DNA of 64,000 nt from Psychrobacter aestuarii (GCF_904846035.1 NZ_CAJGYT010000001.1:1674001-1738000); one strand, 5' to 3'; counted from the stretch's first letter, positions 50,985 through 60,498 are shown. The notes: generated from the letters alone by a model not told the origin. Numbers and translations are program-made.

Positions 50985-51186
50985 GGCATGTCATCAATGA
51001 GACCATTCAAGAATGTAGCGGTCTTAAACTGGCTAAATCTTGCCAAATATCGTCAAAAATTTTGTGAATATACCGATATTCTCTGCAATTTTTTCCTTGT
51101 TTGACTGCGATTTATCTTATTTTAAGCCTCGCTATCTCAATGATGACACGCCCAAAAAGCTTAAAGATAAAGGTTTACTTCGCCCA

Positions 51187-51235
51187 TAAAAAAAACCTGC
51201 CGCTTTACCTCACAAAATGAGCTAAAGCGGCAGGT
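51187..51235 (-). terminator. Terminator after rppH
   Basis: A 13-bp perfect stem ACCTGCCGCTTTA (51195-51207) with its complement (51223-51235), loop of 15, preceded on the plus strand by eight A. Confidence 0.85.
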
Positions 51236-51244
51236 AAGGCAGCG

Positions 51245-51763
51245 TCACACAATCAAATGATTGTCTTGCTTGGGCAAAATCAGCTCAGGCTTGAGTGGCA
51301 GCTCACGCGCAAGCTCTTGCAATGCCCGACGGTAGACGCCGCGTTTAAAGTGAATGACTTGACCGAGTGGATACCAGTAGCTGACCCACTGCCAATGGTC
51401 AAACTCAGGTTTACTCGCATCAAAGCGAATGTGTTGTGTGTTCGGCTCATCTAAGCGCAGCAAAAACCATTTTTGTTTTTGCCCAATACACAAAGGTTGT
51501 TGTCCATGACGTACGTAACGTTTAGGTAGCCGGTAGCGCAGCCAGTCTTGAGTGACTGCCAACAGCTCGACATGGCGGGGATACAGTCCCACCTCTTCCC
51601 AAAGCTCGCGATACATCGCATCCATCGGCGTCTCCCCGCGGTCGATACCGCCTTGAGGAAACTGCCAAGCGTTGTGACCAATTCGTTTTGCCCACAGAAC
51701 TTGCCCTTGTGTATTTGCCAAGATGATGCCGACGTTGGCGCGAAAGCCATCTGCATCTATCAT
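51245..51763 (-). CDS. rppH: RNA pyrophosphohydrolase RppH
   Basis: Removes pyrophosphate from mRNA 5' ends to start decay. The 172-residue Nudix protein has the box [23 protein letters not shown] (positions about 38-60), preceded by WQFPQ and followed by [12 protein letters not shown], both diagnostic of RppH. AAGG is upstream of the ATG. Confidence 0.95.
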   Translation of the reverse strand: MIDADGFRANVGIILANTQGQVLWAKRIGHNAWQFPQGGIDRGETPMDAMYRELWEEVGLYPRHVELLAVTQDWLRYRLPKRYVRHGQQPLCIGQKQKWFLLRLDEPNTQHIRFDASKPEFDHWQWVSYWYPLGQVIHFKRGVYRRALQELARELPLKPELILPKQDNHLIV

Positions 51764-52179
51764 GACGTGACCTTATAAAAAATTAAAATGACTCGTTTTA
51801 TGTCCTGCATCACGTATCGACCATAGTTATTATTGGGTGGCAGATACAAACAAAAACCATAAAACCAGTGTGATTACTGTTATTAAACCAAGAATCGAGC
51901 AAAATGTGTAACAATATTTTGCTATAAAATGTTTCACAAGATTAAATCAATAAAATCATTGATTTATGCAAAGCAGGCACTGCGGGCAATTTTGGACAAA
52001 CTGGCGCAAATTTTGGTATTTTTTACCGCTTTTAGACAGGCAGTTGTGTGCCGTATGCGCCTTACCCATAAGGCAGCAATGCGCTGGGCACAATCTTGGT
52101 TTTTGCTTGTGCTACACTAATGCCCTTTGGCAACGATTTTTAAAACCACCGTAAAAGATGATGAGTATAAGGACGGGTT
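51764..52179. other. 416-bp divergent region between rppH and osmC
   Basis: The middle is AT-rich. GGCAATTTTGG (51987) and GCGCAAATTTTGG (52003) form an imperfect direct repeat. TGCTACACT near 52111 looks like an extended -10 for osmC. Overlapping open frames (51929-52154) have no ribosome binding site and look spurious. Confidence 0.4.
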
Positions 52180-52593
52180 ATGGCAGAACTTAAAGCAAGC
52201 GTAACGTGGCAAGAAGACAAAGCCTTTTTGGGCGTGGCACCCTCAGGGCACGAGGTACAGCTCGATGCCAATAAAGAAAAAGGCGCAAGCCCGATGGAAT
52301 TGGTACTGCTCGGTTTGGGCGGCTGCGCAAGCTACGATGTGGTGTCTATTTTACAAAAATCGCGCCAAGAGGTGACCGACGTGCGCTGTGAGCTGACCGC
52401 GCAGCGCGCTGATACCGTACCTGCGGTATACACCGACATTCACCTGCATTTTATTGTCACAGGTAAGGATGTTAAAGAAAAGCAAATCGAGCGCGCGATT
52501 CATCTGTCTGCCGATAAATACTGTTCAGCCAGTCGTATGCTGGTCGATGGCGGCGTGAACATCACGCATGATTACGCATACATCGCAGAATAA
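52180..52593 (+). CDS. OsmC-family peroxide-detoxifying protein
   Basis: The 137-residue protein has the two reactive cysteines of the OsmC/Ohr fold in LGGCASYDVV and DKYCSASRML. Such thiol peroxidases reduce organic hydroperoxides. It is closer to the YhfA/OsmC-like branch than to Ohr by length and motif. AAGGA is the ribosome binding site. The MAPEG gene follows by 14 bp, so the two may form an operon. Confidence 0.88.
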   Translation: MAELKASVTWQEDKAFLGVAPSGHEVQLDANKEKGASPMELVLLGLGGCASYDVVSILQKSRQEVTDVRCELTAQRADTVPAVYTDIHLHFIVTGKDVKEKQIERAIHLSADKYCSASRMLVDGGVNITHDYAYIAE

Positions 52594-52607
52594 AGGCAGT
52601 AGAGATT

Positions 52608-53036
52608 ATGAGTGCATGGGTTGAGATGATGACGGACAACCGCGCAGCGGGTGCCATATGGGCGATGGTGGCGGCGTGCTTGTTGCCGTTTGTGATGACG
52701 ATGGTCGCCAAGCTGGCAGGCGGGTTTCGCCCGTCGGACAACGCCTATCCGCGCGAGTTTTTGTCACGCACCTCAGGCATGGCCGCTCGCGCCAATGCCG
52801 CGCAGCAAAACAGCTTTGAGACGCTGCCTATCTTTTTGGTGGCGGTGGTGGTCGCTATGCTGTTTTTTGTGCCGCAAGGGGTGATTAATAAACTGGCGTG
52901 GCTGTATGTGCTGATTCGTATCGGCTACTGCGCCGCGTACGTGAGCAATTTTGCTTTGTTTCGCTCGATTTTATGGCTGTTGTCGATGGCGTGCCCTGCC
53001 ATGCTGTTTTATCTGGCGATACGCATCAGCGGTTAA
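52608..53036 (+). CDS. MAPEG-family membrane protein
   Basis: The 142-residue protein has four membrane helices. The MAPEG signature region AARANAAQQNSFETLPIFLVAVVVA is clear. Family members include glutathione S-transferase-like enzymes; bacterial function is unassigned. Its stop overlaps that of dusC by 4 bp on the opposite strand. Confidence 0.82.
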   Translation: MSAWVEMMTDNRAAGAIWAMVAACLLPFVMTMVAKLAGGFRPSDNAYPREFLSRTSGMAARANAAQQNSFETLPIFLVAVVVAMLFFVPQGVINKLAWLYVLIRIGYCAAYVSNFALFRSILWLLSMACPAMLFYLAIRISG

Positions 53037-54040
53037 GCCATCGTTAGTGAACCATGCGCACGCAAGGTGTTTTGTAAGGCAGCAATAATGGCTGCCTTAT
53101 TTTTTTCGCGTTTAATGTCATTCCATATCGTCTGCGCTTCAGGATAGCCTTTGCTCAGCATCCCCAGCCACTGCTTATAGCGTCCGATCAGCACCGTATC
53201 GTTTTTCGCTTCACCTTGTAAAAAGGCAATTTGATGCGGCACGAGCGCCTGCCAAGACAGCGTGCGCGTATCATCAATATCAGGCGTATCAATACGCGCC
53301 ACCAAGTCAGGGCGCGTCACCGCCCCGCGTCCGAGCATCAAATGCTGCGTGCCTGCCTGCGCCATACACTGCGCGGCGTGACTGTGCTGCCAAATCTCAC
53401 CATTGGCAATCACGGGTATCGGCAAGCTGTTAAACGCCAAGATTTTATCCCAATATGCAGGCGGCTTGTAGCCTTGGGTCTTGGTGCGAGCATGGATGGT
53501 CAGCCAATCCGCGCCGCTGGCTTCAATCGCTCCGCGAATGTCGTCCATGCGCGAGGTGTCAGTATAGCCCAAGCGAATCTTTGCCGATACAGGAATGTCG
53601 TCAGGGACAGCGCGGCGTACGGCATGGATAATCTCGTACATCACCTCAGGCTCATCGAGCAGTACCGAGCCGCCACGGTGGCTATTGACCGTTTTTGCGG
53701 GGCAACCAAAGTTAATATCAATGGCAGGCGCGCCAAGCTCGGCAGCGTAGGCGGCGTTTTCTGCCATCAGTTGCGCGTCACTGCCGAGTAGCTGCACATG
53801 AATCGGTGTGTTTGATGCGGTCTTAGATGCCGTTAATAGCTCAGGCACGTATTTATAAAACACGTGCGCGGGCAAGACGTGCTGCGTCACCCGAATAAAC
53901 TCACTAACCGACCAATCATAAGGACGCCCCAAATCAGTTGCAATCTGTGTAAGAATCTGGCGCATCAGCGGATCGGTCAAGCCCTCCATGGGCGCAAGGA
54001 GACGGACGGGGTGGGGGAAGAGTTTATTTGAAAAATTCAT
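53033..54040 (-). CDS. dusC: tRNA-dihydrouridine(16) synthase DusC
   Basis: FMN-dependent reduction of uridine in the D-loop of tRNA. The 335 residues start with RLLAPMEGLTDPLMR; the APMEG form points to DusC. The catalytic Cys is in DINFGCPAKTVNSHRGG, and substrate/FMN residues follow in SAKIRLGYTD, LTIHARTKTQGY, PVIANGEIW and MLGRGAVTRPDL. Confidence 0.93.
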   Translation of the reverse strand: MNFSNKLFPHPVRLLAPMEGLTDPLMRQILTQIATDLGRPYDWSVSEFIRVTQHVLPAHVFYKYVPELLTASKTASNTPIHVQLLGSDAQLMAENAAYAAELGAPAIDINFGCPAKTVNSHRGGSVLLDEPEVMYEIIHAVRRAVPDDIPVSAKIRLGYTDTSRMDDIRGAIEASGADWLTIHARTKTQGYKPPAYWDKILAFNSLPIPVIANGEIWQHSHAAQCMAQAGTQHLMLGRGAVTRPDLVARIDTPDIDDTRTLSWQALVPHQIAFLQGEAKNDTVLIGRYKQWLGMLSKGYPEAQTIWNDIKREKNKAAIIAALQNTLRAHGSLTMA

Positions 54041-54118
54041 TAGGCTTATACAAACATAAATAAATGAGGCATATGATAACGTATCTGTATTTTAATAGTA
54101 GACCAAAAGGAAACAGTC

Positions 54119-54712
54119 ATGGGTATAGATGTAGAAAGTGCTTGTTCAACCTGTAAGGAAATATTTTGGCTAGGATCTGCTAAAGAATATAAATGGTCAG
54201 GATTTCAGTTTGGTAATCGGCAGGTTTTTTCTTGGTTTGCCAGACATGCGCACCCTAACTGCAAGGTCTTTATAGGCAATGATCATGGATCATTATATTT
54301 ATGGGAAGCTGATTTAACAGAGGAGCAAAGGAAGCTTTTTAAGTATATGGCTTACGATACAGAAAATAGTCACTGGTACTGTGTTTATACTGAAGAAAGT
54401 CAAGATGATGTTGACTCACTAAGTTATTTCCCTAATCTATACGTTAGAGATCATGAAGTCAGCCAACCTACAACTTCAGAAGGTGAAACTATACAGGCAT
54501 TATCCATTGCTTTCAACGTGTCTGATATAAGTGCAGTAGATGCGAACGAAGATGACCTTAGAGAAATTAAACGCTTTAAAAATCCTTTAATCGTACGCTA
54601 TAAGGACTTGGCAATAGAAGACACTACTACTGAGTGGGCACATCAAATTTTTTATCTTTCATCTTATTCTGTTTTTTTGTCTGTGAGCTTAGCCAATAAT
54701 TTAAATTGCTAG
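54119..54712 (+). CDS. Hypothetical AT-rich protein
   Basis: The 197-residue soluble protein begins MGIDVESACSTCKEIFWLGS, with a CxxC pair near the start, then many aromatic residues (WFARHAHPNC, HWYCVYTEES). AAGGAAA precedes the ATG. Its base composition is clearly more AT-rich than its flanks, with codons such as ATA and AGA, which suggests recent transfer. It is convergent with a solo helicase gene. No family is recognised; it has no signal peptide. Confidence 0.65.
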   Translation: MGIDVESACSTCKEIFWLGSAKEYKWSGFQFGNRQVFSWFARHAHPNCKVFIGNDHGSLYLWEADLTEEQRKLFKYMAYDTENSHWYCVYTEESQDDVDSLSYFPNLYVRDHEVSQPTTSEGETIQALSIAFNVSDISAVDANEDDLREIKRFKNPLIVRYKDLAIEDTTTEWAHQIFYLSSYSVFLSVSLANNLNC

Positions 54713-54772
54713 TACAAAACATGATGAGTGTCGAATAAGCAACGGGCTTACGTTAAGCGATTCAAGCCAGAC

Positions 54773-56269
54773 TTAAGACCCATAAATCACCTTTTTACCT
54801 GCCTGCAATCCTGAAATCAAGCCTTGGATGTTTTGAATATCGAGCGTGCCTTGGGCGCGGGTGCAAGCAACGTACAACAAGCGCAGCTCCTCAGGACTGA
54901 TTTTAATACCATGCGTGGTGAGGTCATAATAAAAGTCATCATCGAGCTGTACGCGTCCCCATTCCAGCCCCTTTGCCTTGTGCGCAGTTGAGATAATGTA
55001 GTCGGCATTATTGACCTCGGTCAGGCTATTGACCGCTTGGCTCAGTACCTGCGTGCCGTGGTCATCGACCAGCTTGACCAGCGTTTTTAGGTCGCTGCCC
55101 TCACTGGTCTCGGCGTACTCTTGCACATCGGACCAATTATAAAAATACGCCAGCTCAGGCACGCCATACGCGGACTTGCCATGTTTTAAATTTTCAGCGG
55201 CTTGGCAAAATTTCAGCATACGCTCGGTGTCGGCTTGTAATGCCACACGGTGTCCGAGCTTAAGCCCTGTCAGCAGTTGCACCATCGCAGCGGCATTGGT
55301 ACGGCACAAGATGGCGTCTTTACTGCCGTGTGCGGAGATGCGTTCGGTGCTAGAGGTGCGCGCAGGATTGCCCTTTAAAGGAATGTCTTCTTGCAAGGCT
55401 TTTAATAAGGTATTGGCAACCTCGGCAATCGGCTCACCAAAGCGGAACGACTGCGTCAGTAGCGTTTGCGGCAAAGGCAGCTTTTTCATGGCATTCACCG
55501 CGCCGCGCCACTCATAAATCTGTTGGTGCGCATCGCCCACATAGATGACCTGTTTAGATTGCTGAGTCAAAATACCCATCATCAGCGGGTCGGCATCTTG
55601 CGCCTCATCAAACAAAATAAAATCGGCAGGAATGCTCGGTTTTGAAAGCGCCCACAGTTTGAGATAAATGTCATGCCCGATACCCGCAGGATGACGCGGG
55701 TCAATTGATTGCAGCCAGCGCTTTTCAACCGCAGGATATAGCGTCTCGCGCAGCTGCTCTTGGTCGGCATCCATCATCCAATTGGGAAACTGCAAATGAC
55801 GCGGCGCAGGGTAACTGGCGTGCGTGCTACAAAAATAACTGATGGCATCACTGACAAAGCGCGCCAGCTTAGCAGGAGTAAGGTTGACGTATTTATACAC
55901 GCCATCCATCTGCCGCCGTACTTGCACGGTCTGTAAGCCTAAATCGTCGCCCAAGCGCTTGGGGGAAAAGCGCGGCAAAGACAGCTTGGCAGTAATGTCA
56001 CGCGGTACATGACGATAGGCGAGCGAGTGAAAGGTGCGGCAGTCCACGTGCTCAGGGAATTTGCCTCTTGCTTCGGTAGCGATGGCTTTGTTAAATGCCA
56101 AATACAGCCCACGCCCGCGCAGCCGCTCGCCAATCAACTTAAGCGTTGTCGTCTTACCCGCGCCTGCGTATGCCACTACCTTAAACGACTGCCTGTCCAT
56201 TGCCATATTGAGCGCATTTAGCTGCTCATCTGTGGGATGGCTCATATACGTGGGCATCGATGAAGACAT
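54773..56269 (-). CDS. UvrD/FBH1-like superfamily 1 DNA helicase
   Basis: The 498-residue helicase has all SF1A motifs in order: I YAGAGKTTTL, Ia YLAFNKAIATEA, II ILFDEAQDADPLM, III YVGDAHQQIYEWRGA, IV TQSFRFG, V STAHKAKGLEWGRV, VI LRLLYVACTRAQ. It is shorter than UvrD (about 720), with reduced 1B/2B domains, and close in pattern to FBH1/short UvrD-like helicases. The start is uncertain: 56269, 56257 and 56245 are possible, 56269 having a GTAGG upstream. No nuclease partner is adjacent. Confidence 0.85.
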   Translation of the reverse strand: MSSSMPTYMSHPTDEQLNALNMAMDRQSFKVVAYAGAGKTTTLKLIGERLRGRGLYLAFNKAIATEARGKFPEHVDCRTFHSLAYRHVPRDITAKLSLPRFSPKRLGDDLGLQTVQVRRQMDGVYKYVNLTPAKLARFVSDAISYFCSTHASYPAPRHLQFPNWMMDADQEQLRETLYPAVEKRWLQSIDPRHPAGIGHDIYLKLWALSKPSIPADFILFDEAQDADPLMMGILTQQSKQVIYVGDAHQQIYEWRGAVNAMKKLPLPQTLLTQSFRFGEPIAEVANTLLKALQEDIPLKGNPARTSSTERISAHGSKDAILCRTNAAAMVQLLTGLKLGHRVALQADTERMLKFCQAAENLKHGKSAYGVPELAYFYNWSDVQEYAETSEGSDLKTLVKLVDDHGTQVLSQAVNSLTEVNNADYIISTAHKAKGLEWGRVQLDDDFYYDLTTHGIKISPEELRLLYVACTRAQGTLDIQNIQGLISGLQAGKKVIYGS

Positions 56270-56407
56270 AATAGGCAACCTACAGGGCAAAAGACCACCG
56301 GACACCCCGCCGTACTGTCTGAATATGCCTAAGGGCTGACAGTGTAGCGAGGAGTGATGGTAATGATAAAAAAGAAGGTGGGGCAGATAAGTCGCGGCGC
56401 GAATGAC

Positions 56408-57235
56408 TTATGTAGACGCGGCGTCACTACCGCGCTGGTCAGTGATGAGTAACGCTGCCAATAGCAACCCCAGCTCAAACAACAGCCACATCGGAATGGC
56501 GAGCATCAGCATAGATACCCCATCGGGTGGCGTGACCACTGCCGCGACTGCAAAGCAGCCAACGATAATGTATCGCCGCTTGTCCTTGAGACTCTCAATG
56601 GAGACGATACCGACCAATATCAACAGTAACGTAACGACAGGAATCTCAAAGGTTAAGCCAAAGACCATAAACAATTTCATGGCAAAGCTCAGATAACTGT
56701 CGATATCGGTCATCGGCATGACGTTTTGCGGCGCAAAGGTGATAAAAAACTTCAGCACCCCTTTTAAGACCACAAAATAGGCGAACGACACGCCGGCATA
56801 AAACAGCACAATCGAGGACACCAATACAGGAATGGCAATGCGCTTTTCTTTACGGTACAGCCCTGGCGCAATAAACGACCAAATCTGATACAAGATATAC
56901 GGCATCGCTATAAACGCCGCCACAAATACGGTCAAGCGAATGGGCGCCATAAAGTTGGAGGTGATGTCTGTGGCAATCATAGTCGCATTGGCAGGCAACT
57001 GCGCCACCAGCGGCTCAGACAAAATATCGTACAGCTTGCGCGAAAAGCCCACCAGTCCCAAAAACACTACCAATATCGCCACGCAAATCTTAATCAAATG
57101 CGCACGCAGCTCAATCAAATGCTCAGTAATGGGCATCTCAGCCAGCGCATCGGTCACGCCATCTATACTGGGACTGTCGGTGGTAGCGTGCGCATCATTG
57201 GCTTTGTCGGCGGGTTTGCGCTTGAGTAGGCTCAT
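56408..57235 (-). CDS. tatC: Sec-independent translocase TatC
   Basis: Twin-arginine signal receptor, 275 residues with six membrane helices. Motifs: MPITEHLIELRAHLIK, PYILYQIWSFIAPGLYRKEKR, FGLTFEIPVVTLLL and DKRRYIIVGCFAVAAVVTPPDGVS. Its ATG overlaps the tatB stop by 4 bp, indicating coupled translation. Confidence 0.97.
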   Translation of the reverse strand: MSLLKRKPADKANDAHATTDSPSIDGVTDALAEMPITEHLIELRAHLIKICVAILVVFLGLVGFSRKLYDILSEPLVAQLPANATMIATDITSNFMAPIRLTVFVAAFIAMPYILYQIWSFIAPGLYRKEKRIAIPVLVSSIVLFYAGVSFAYFVVLKGVLKFFITFAPQNVMPMTDIDSYLSFAMKLFMVFGLTFEIPVVTLLLILVGIVSIESLKDKRRYIIVGCFAVAAVVTPPDGVSMLMLAIPMWLLFELGLLLAALLITDQRGSDAAST

Positions 57236-57828
57236 GATGCCTCCTGAGGCGCGTTACGGGCAGCGGGCGGCTGGTGAGTGTAGAGCAGGGTATCGGCTTG
57301 ATAGTTAGGCAGACGCGGGGCAGGCGGCAGGCGGCGCGCCTTGTCATACGCGCCTAGATAAAACCACATATTTTCCCATGGGCGGGTCATGATTGGGACA
57401 TCGACAGCAGTATTGTCTTTTGCTAAGTTATCTGCTGAGGTGTCGTCATTATCGATATTCATATCAGCAGCGGCGGCACTTGCGGCAGCGGCGCTTACTT
57501 GTGACGTGCTTTGGTTGGCAGTAGTCGCGCCAGTGGTGGTATGAGCCGACTGTTTTAGTTCCTGCATATTGCTGCGCATCGCGGCGATTTCTTGCTGCAT
57601 TTGCGCTTCAGTTTGGCGAATCTTTGCCAGCTCCTCTTGCATTTGCTTACGCGTCTCTGCCAAGTCCAGCTCCGCCTCAATCTCAGATTGCAGCGTGGTG
57701 ACGGTGCGGCGCAGCTTGGCATACCACTGACCAGCGGTGCGCGCCGCTTGCGGTAATTTTTCTGGACCGAGCACAATCAAGGCAATCACGCCGAACAGCA
57801 ACAGCTCAGAGAATCCAATATCAAACAT
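57232..57828 (-). CDS. tatB: Sec-independent translocase TatB
   Basis: The 198-residue protein has an N-terminal helix and amphipathic hinge, MFDIGFSELLLFGVIALIVLGPEKLP, diagnostic of TatB. A long coiled coil rich in Glu and Gln and a low-complexity Ala/Ser/Thr linker follow. The end (NYQADTLLYTHQPPAARNA) is not conserved in general. Confidence 0.95.
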   Translation of the reverse strand: MFDIGFSELLLFGVIALIVLGPEKLPQAARTAGQWYAKLRRTVTTLQSEIEAELDLAETRKQMQEELAKIRQTEAQMQQEIAAMRSNMQELKQSAHTTTGATTANQSTSQVSAAAASAAAADMNIDNDDTSADNLAKDNTAVDVPIMTRPWENMWFYLGAYDKARRLPPAPRLPNYQADTLLYTHQPPAARNAPQEAS

Positions 57829-57902
57829 AAGCGCTCAATACCGCCCGTAACGATAAAAAAGTATCAGCCATCAAAACCTACCTGCCTTAGCGTCAGCACG
57901 GA

Positions 57903-58142
57903 TTATACGTGGTGCTTGTCTTTTTCTGTGCTGATGCTGGCATCATCGATGGCGTGCGCCTTTTCGTGGTCAAGCACACGCTGCTTGTTGGCGTGCTCGG
58001 TTTGCTCGTCTTTCACCGCGTCTTTAAAGCCTTTGACCGCACCGCCCAAATCTTTGCCAGCGTTTTTAAGCTTGGAGGTTCCGAACACCACCACAACCAC
58101 CACCAACAAAATCAGCCAATGCGTAATAGAAAAACTGCCCAT
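57903..58142 (-). CDS. tatA: Sec-independent translocase TatA
   Basis: The 79-residue pore-forming subunit starts [20 protein letters not shown] and continues [20 protein letters not shown], the TatA signature. The order tatA-tatB-tatC on the minus strand, with hisIE upstream, is the common gammaproteobacterial arrangement. Confidence 0.96.
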   Translation of the reverse strand: MGSFSITHWLILLVVVVVVFGTSKLKNAGKDLGGAVKGFKDAVKDEQTEHANKQRVLDHEKAHAIDDASISTEKDKHHV

Positions 58143-58253
58143 ACTGGGTATCCTTATGTCTTGAAGAGACGTACTGTCTATTTTAGCACCTTTTGCTCAT
58201 TCGCCGCATCTTAACCTGCAAATATGAAAGTTTGATGTATTGGCATAAATAAA

Positions 58254-58276
58254 TGCCTGCTACAAAAGGACAGGCA
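58254..58276 (-). terminator. Weak hairpin between hisIE and tatA
   Basis: TGCCTG (58254-58259) pairs with CAGGCA (58271-58276) around an 11-base loop, with an A/T-rich tail on the minus-strand 3' side. It may reduce read-through from hisIE to tatABC. Confidence 0.35.
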
Positions 58277-58378
58277 CAAAGGTGTCACAGTCAATACGCG
58301 CTATTATAACGCGTCTATAGGACAAATAGGAGGGTGTGCGTTGACGCATTTAGTAAAAAATACTGCCAAGTCAATCAC

Positions 58379-59194
58379 TTACTTTGATGGCGTGCGCGCG
58401 GCTTTCTCATCGATGCCTGATAGACCAAAACGTCTGCCAAGCTCATCTAAGACCGCATCTGATGAGATATCAAACCACGATAAGGCAACCAAGCTATGAA
58501 ACCACACGTCCGCCGTTTCATAAATCAGCTCACGGCGCGCCTCGCTGTCGCCTTTATTGGCATCGAGGTCTTTGGCAGCGATGATGCTCTCGACGCTCTC
58601 TTCACCGACTTTTTCTAAGATTTTATTTAAGCCTTTGGCATAGAGGCTTGCCACATACGAGCTGTCAGGGTCAGCGGCTTTGCGCTCGGCAAGTACCGCG
58701 TCCAGTTGCGCCAGTATTGCGGTCGTATCGCGCGCGTGCGCGTCAGTCTGTGTGTTTGATGTTGATTCAGGTGCAGGTGGGGTGTTTGTTGCTTGATGAT
58801 AGATGTCTTTGGGGTCTTTTAAGATGGCATCGACACTCTCCCAAGTTGGCGTGTCGCTATCGGTATCTAAGCGGCGATAAAAGCACGATTCGCGCCCTGT
58901 ATGGCAGGCAATACCGCCGATTTGGGTGATTTTTAGAATAATGACATCGGCATCACAGTCGAGATAGATGTCATGGACTTGCTGGGTGTGCCCTGAGGTC
59001 TCCCCTTTGTGCCACAAGCGGTTACGTGAGCGTGAAAAATAAATGGCCTCTTTGCGCTCAGCGGTCAGCGTGAGCGCTTCAGCGTTCATCCACGCCATCA
59101 TCAAAACACGGCCAGATTGCTTATCTTGAGCAATTGCAGGAATCAGTCCGTCAGCATTAAAGCTGACCTTATCAAGCCAAGCGGGTGTCATCAT
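58379..59194 (-). CDS. hisI: Bifunctional phosphoribosyl-AMP cyclohydrolase / phosphoribosyl-ATP pyrophosphatase HisIE
   Basis: Two successive steps of histidine synthesis on one chain. The HisI part (about 1-115) has metal ligands in [11 protein letters not shown] and SGHTQQVHD and the [11 protein letters not shown] block. The HisE part (about 160-271) has [24 protein letters not shown] and ETADVWFH. A Pro/Ser/Thr/Asp-rich linker of roughly 45 residues joins them, making the protein 271 residues against about 200 in E. coli. Starts ATG-ATG at 59194. Confidence 0.94.
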   Translation of the reverse strand: MMTPAWLDKVSFNADGLIPAIAQDKQSGRVLMMAWMNAEALTLTAERKEAIYFSRSRNRLWHKGETSGHTQQVHDIYLDCDADVIILKITQIGGIACHTGRESCFYRRLDTDSDTPTWESVDAILKDPKDIYHQATNTPPAPESTSNTQTDAHARDTTAILAQLDAVLAERKAADPDSSYVASLYAKGLNKILEKVGEESVESIIAAKDLDANKGDSEARRELIYETADVWFHSLVALSWFDISSDAVLDELGRRFGLSGIDEKAARTPSK

Positions 59195-59286
59195 TATCGG
59201 TACGCCATCTTATATCAAGTCAAAGAACCGCACAGTAAAGAAACCACCTGCACGACCAGAAGCGTTAAAGATAGCATAGGATTCTG

Positions 59287-59730
59287 TTACAGCTCAAACG
59301 GTTGCGGCTCAAGCGCCTCTTTTAACAGCTCATTCATAGCCACAGTGCGATTTAAGCGATAATCGTAGTTAATAAAGTGCATGTGCGCCCCTGCGACCAA
59401 TGAGCCGTCGTACATCCGCGTCACTTTGATGGCAATCTCGCCACCTTGCTCATCCAAAGACTCAACCCCAACCTCAAAGAGCAGCTCTTCACGCGCCCGT
59501 ACGCGACTGCTTACGGACAGTTGCAGATTGTCGGTCAATAGTCCTTGGTATTCGGCATTCATCTCCTTAATACCTTTAGAGTATAAAAAGCGGGCACGCG
59601 CTTCTGAAAGCTGCGCGGTCAGTGCCTCAAGGGTTAAGTACTGAGTGCTGTCTATCTCAGTATTGCGCACACGCATGACTGTCTCAAAGACAAACACCCT
59701 GCTATCAAACGTCAGATCTTGGTGTATCAA
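59287..59730 (-). CDS. Hotdog-fold acyl-CoA thioesterase (4HBT type)
   Basis: The 147-residue protein has a FVFETVMRVRNTEIDSTQYLTLEALTAQLSEARARF start, matching the 4HBT pattern in which the catalytic acid lies after an RxxD/E strand, then strands to MHFINYDYRLNRTVAM. The frame is open to an ATG at 59799, but TTG 59730 has a GGAG ribosome binding site 6 bases upstream and starts close to the conserved strand, so I choose it. The substrate is unknown. Confidence 0.75.
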   Translation of the reverse strand: MIHQDLTFDSRVFVFETVMRVRNTEIDSTQYLTLEALTAQLSEARARFLYSKGIKEMNAEYQGLLTDNLQLSVSSRVRAREELLFEVGVESLDEQGGEIAIKVTRMYDGSLVAGAHMHFINYDYRLNRTVAMNELLKEALEPQPFEL

Positions 59731-60092
59731 CGTCGTCTCCTGCAATGATATGTGATGGCCTAATAGAATGTGGCAGCATGATGATGCGGGCTTACGCACT
59801 GCCAGTAATTAACATTCATCAACGAAAATAAAGCCGAAAATACTTATATTAAGAATAGGTTGCGGCTAAAGCACAAGTGCTAAACTTGATTTTAGCCTCA
59901 TCCTTACTAAAACATAGCTTGTGTTTGGTTTCAATCAATTTAGGGATAAGCGGTAGAATTCTAAGGCTCATTTTATAATCAATACAGCCGCCTGTTGGCA
60001 AGCGCTGCGCGTATAGAGGCTTAAGATGGTACTGGACACGCATTATCGTCACGATTTTGCCCAAAAGTCTGTCACGATTGGCAAAACGGTGC

Positions 60093-60122
60093 TTGGCAAA
60101 ACAGGATGCATTCTGCTAAAAT
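60093..60122 (+). promoter_or_regulatory. Promoter of rpmI-rplT
   Basis: TTGGCA and TAAAAT separated by 18 bp, about 135 bp before the rpmI start; transcription would start near 60129. Confidence 0.6.
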
Positions 60123-60148
60123 ACCGCCTCCCACCTCAAGGCAGAGTG

Positions 60149-60228
60149 TCTGATTTATATCAGATAAGACTCTGACGACAAGGTTCTTACTTTATCTGTC
60201 TGGTTTGATACGCCTTGGTGCATCAAAC
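60149..60228 (+). promoter_or_regulatory. Structured rpmI leader, possible L20 autoregulatory site
   Basis: Two hairpins lie in the leader: TCTGAT/ATCAGA with a TTAT loop (60149-60164) and GTTTGAT/ATCAAAC around 12 bases (60203-60228), ending 27 bp before the start codon. L20 represses its own operon through leader structure in other bacteria; whether this leader is equivalent is inference. Confidence 0.35.
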
Positions 60229-60255
60229 GACAACAAAGACAAAGAGGCAACTCAC

Positions 60256-60453
60256 ATGAAAGTGAAGATGAAAACCAAGCGTGGCGCTGCCAAACGCTTC
60301 AAAAAAACAGCGACTGGCTTTAAGCACAAGCAAGCGTTCAAAAGCCATATCTTGACCAAGAAATCAGCTAAGCGTATTCGCCAATTGCGCGGTCTTAAGA
60401 TGGTACACAAGTCTGACGAAGCTGCTATTCGTCGTATGTGCCCATACATCTAA
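60256..60453 (+). CDS. rpmI: 50S ribosomal protein L35
   Basis: The 65-residue very basic protein, [20 protein letters not shown] near the start, has the L35 signature. ATG 60256 with AGAGG upstream is chosen; a longer open frame from 60205 adds 17 residues not found in L35. rplT follows by 45 bp. Confidence 0.97.
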   Translation: MKVKMKTKRGAAKRFKKTATGFKHKQAFKSHILTKKSAKRIRQLRGLKMVHKSDEAAIRRMCPYI

Positions 60454-60498
60454 TCGACACGCATTATCTGAATCTTAACTAATATCTTGGAGTAAATT

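Larger units (their letters stand above)
59731..60255. other. 525-bp region upstream of rpmI
   Basis: It holds the rpmI promoter (60093-60122) and a structured leader (60129-60255). The left part (59731-60090) shows no gene; a 71-codon minus-strand open frame at 59849-60064 looks spurious. infC, which usually precedes rpmI, is not here. Confidence 0.55.

Noticed and set aside
54119-56269. Gabija-type defence system (GajB helicase plus partner)
   Set aside because: GajA is an OLD-family nuclease of about 580 residues; the neighbouring gene is 197 residues with no ATPase or TOPRIM motif, so the criteria are not met.
59849-60064. 71-codon minus-strand open frame before rpmI
   Set aside because: No ribosome binding site or conserved features; lies in a promoter-containing region.
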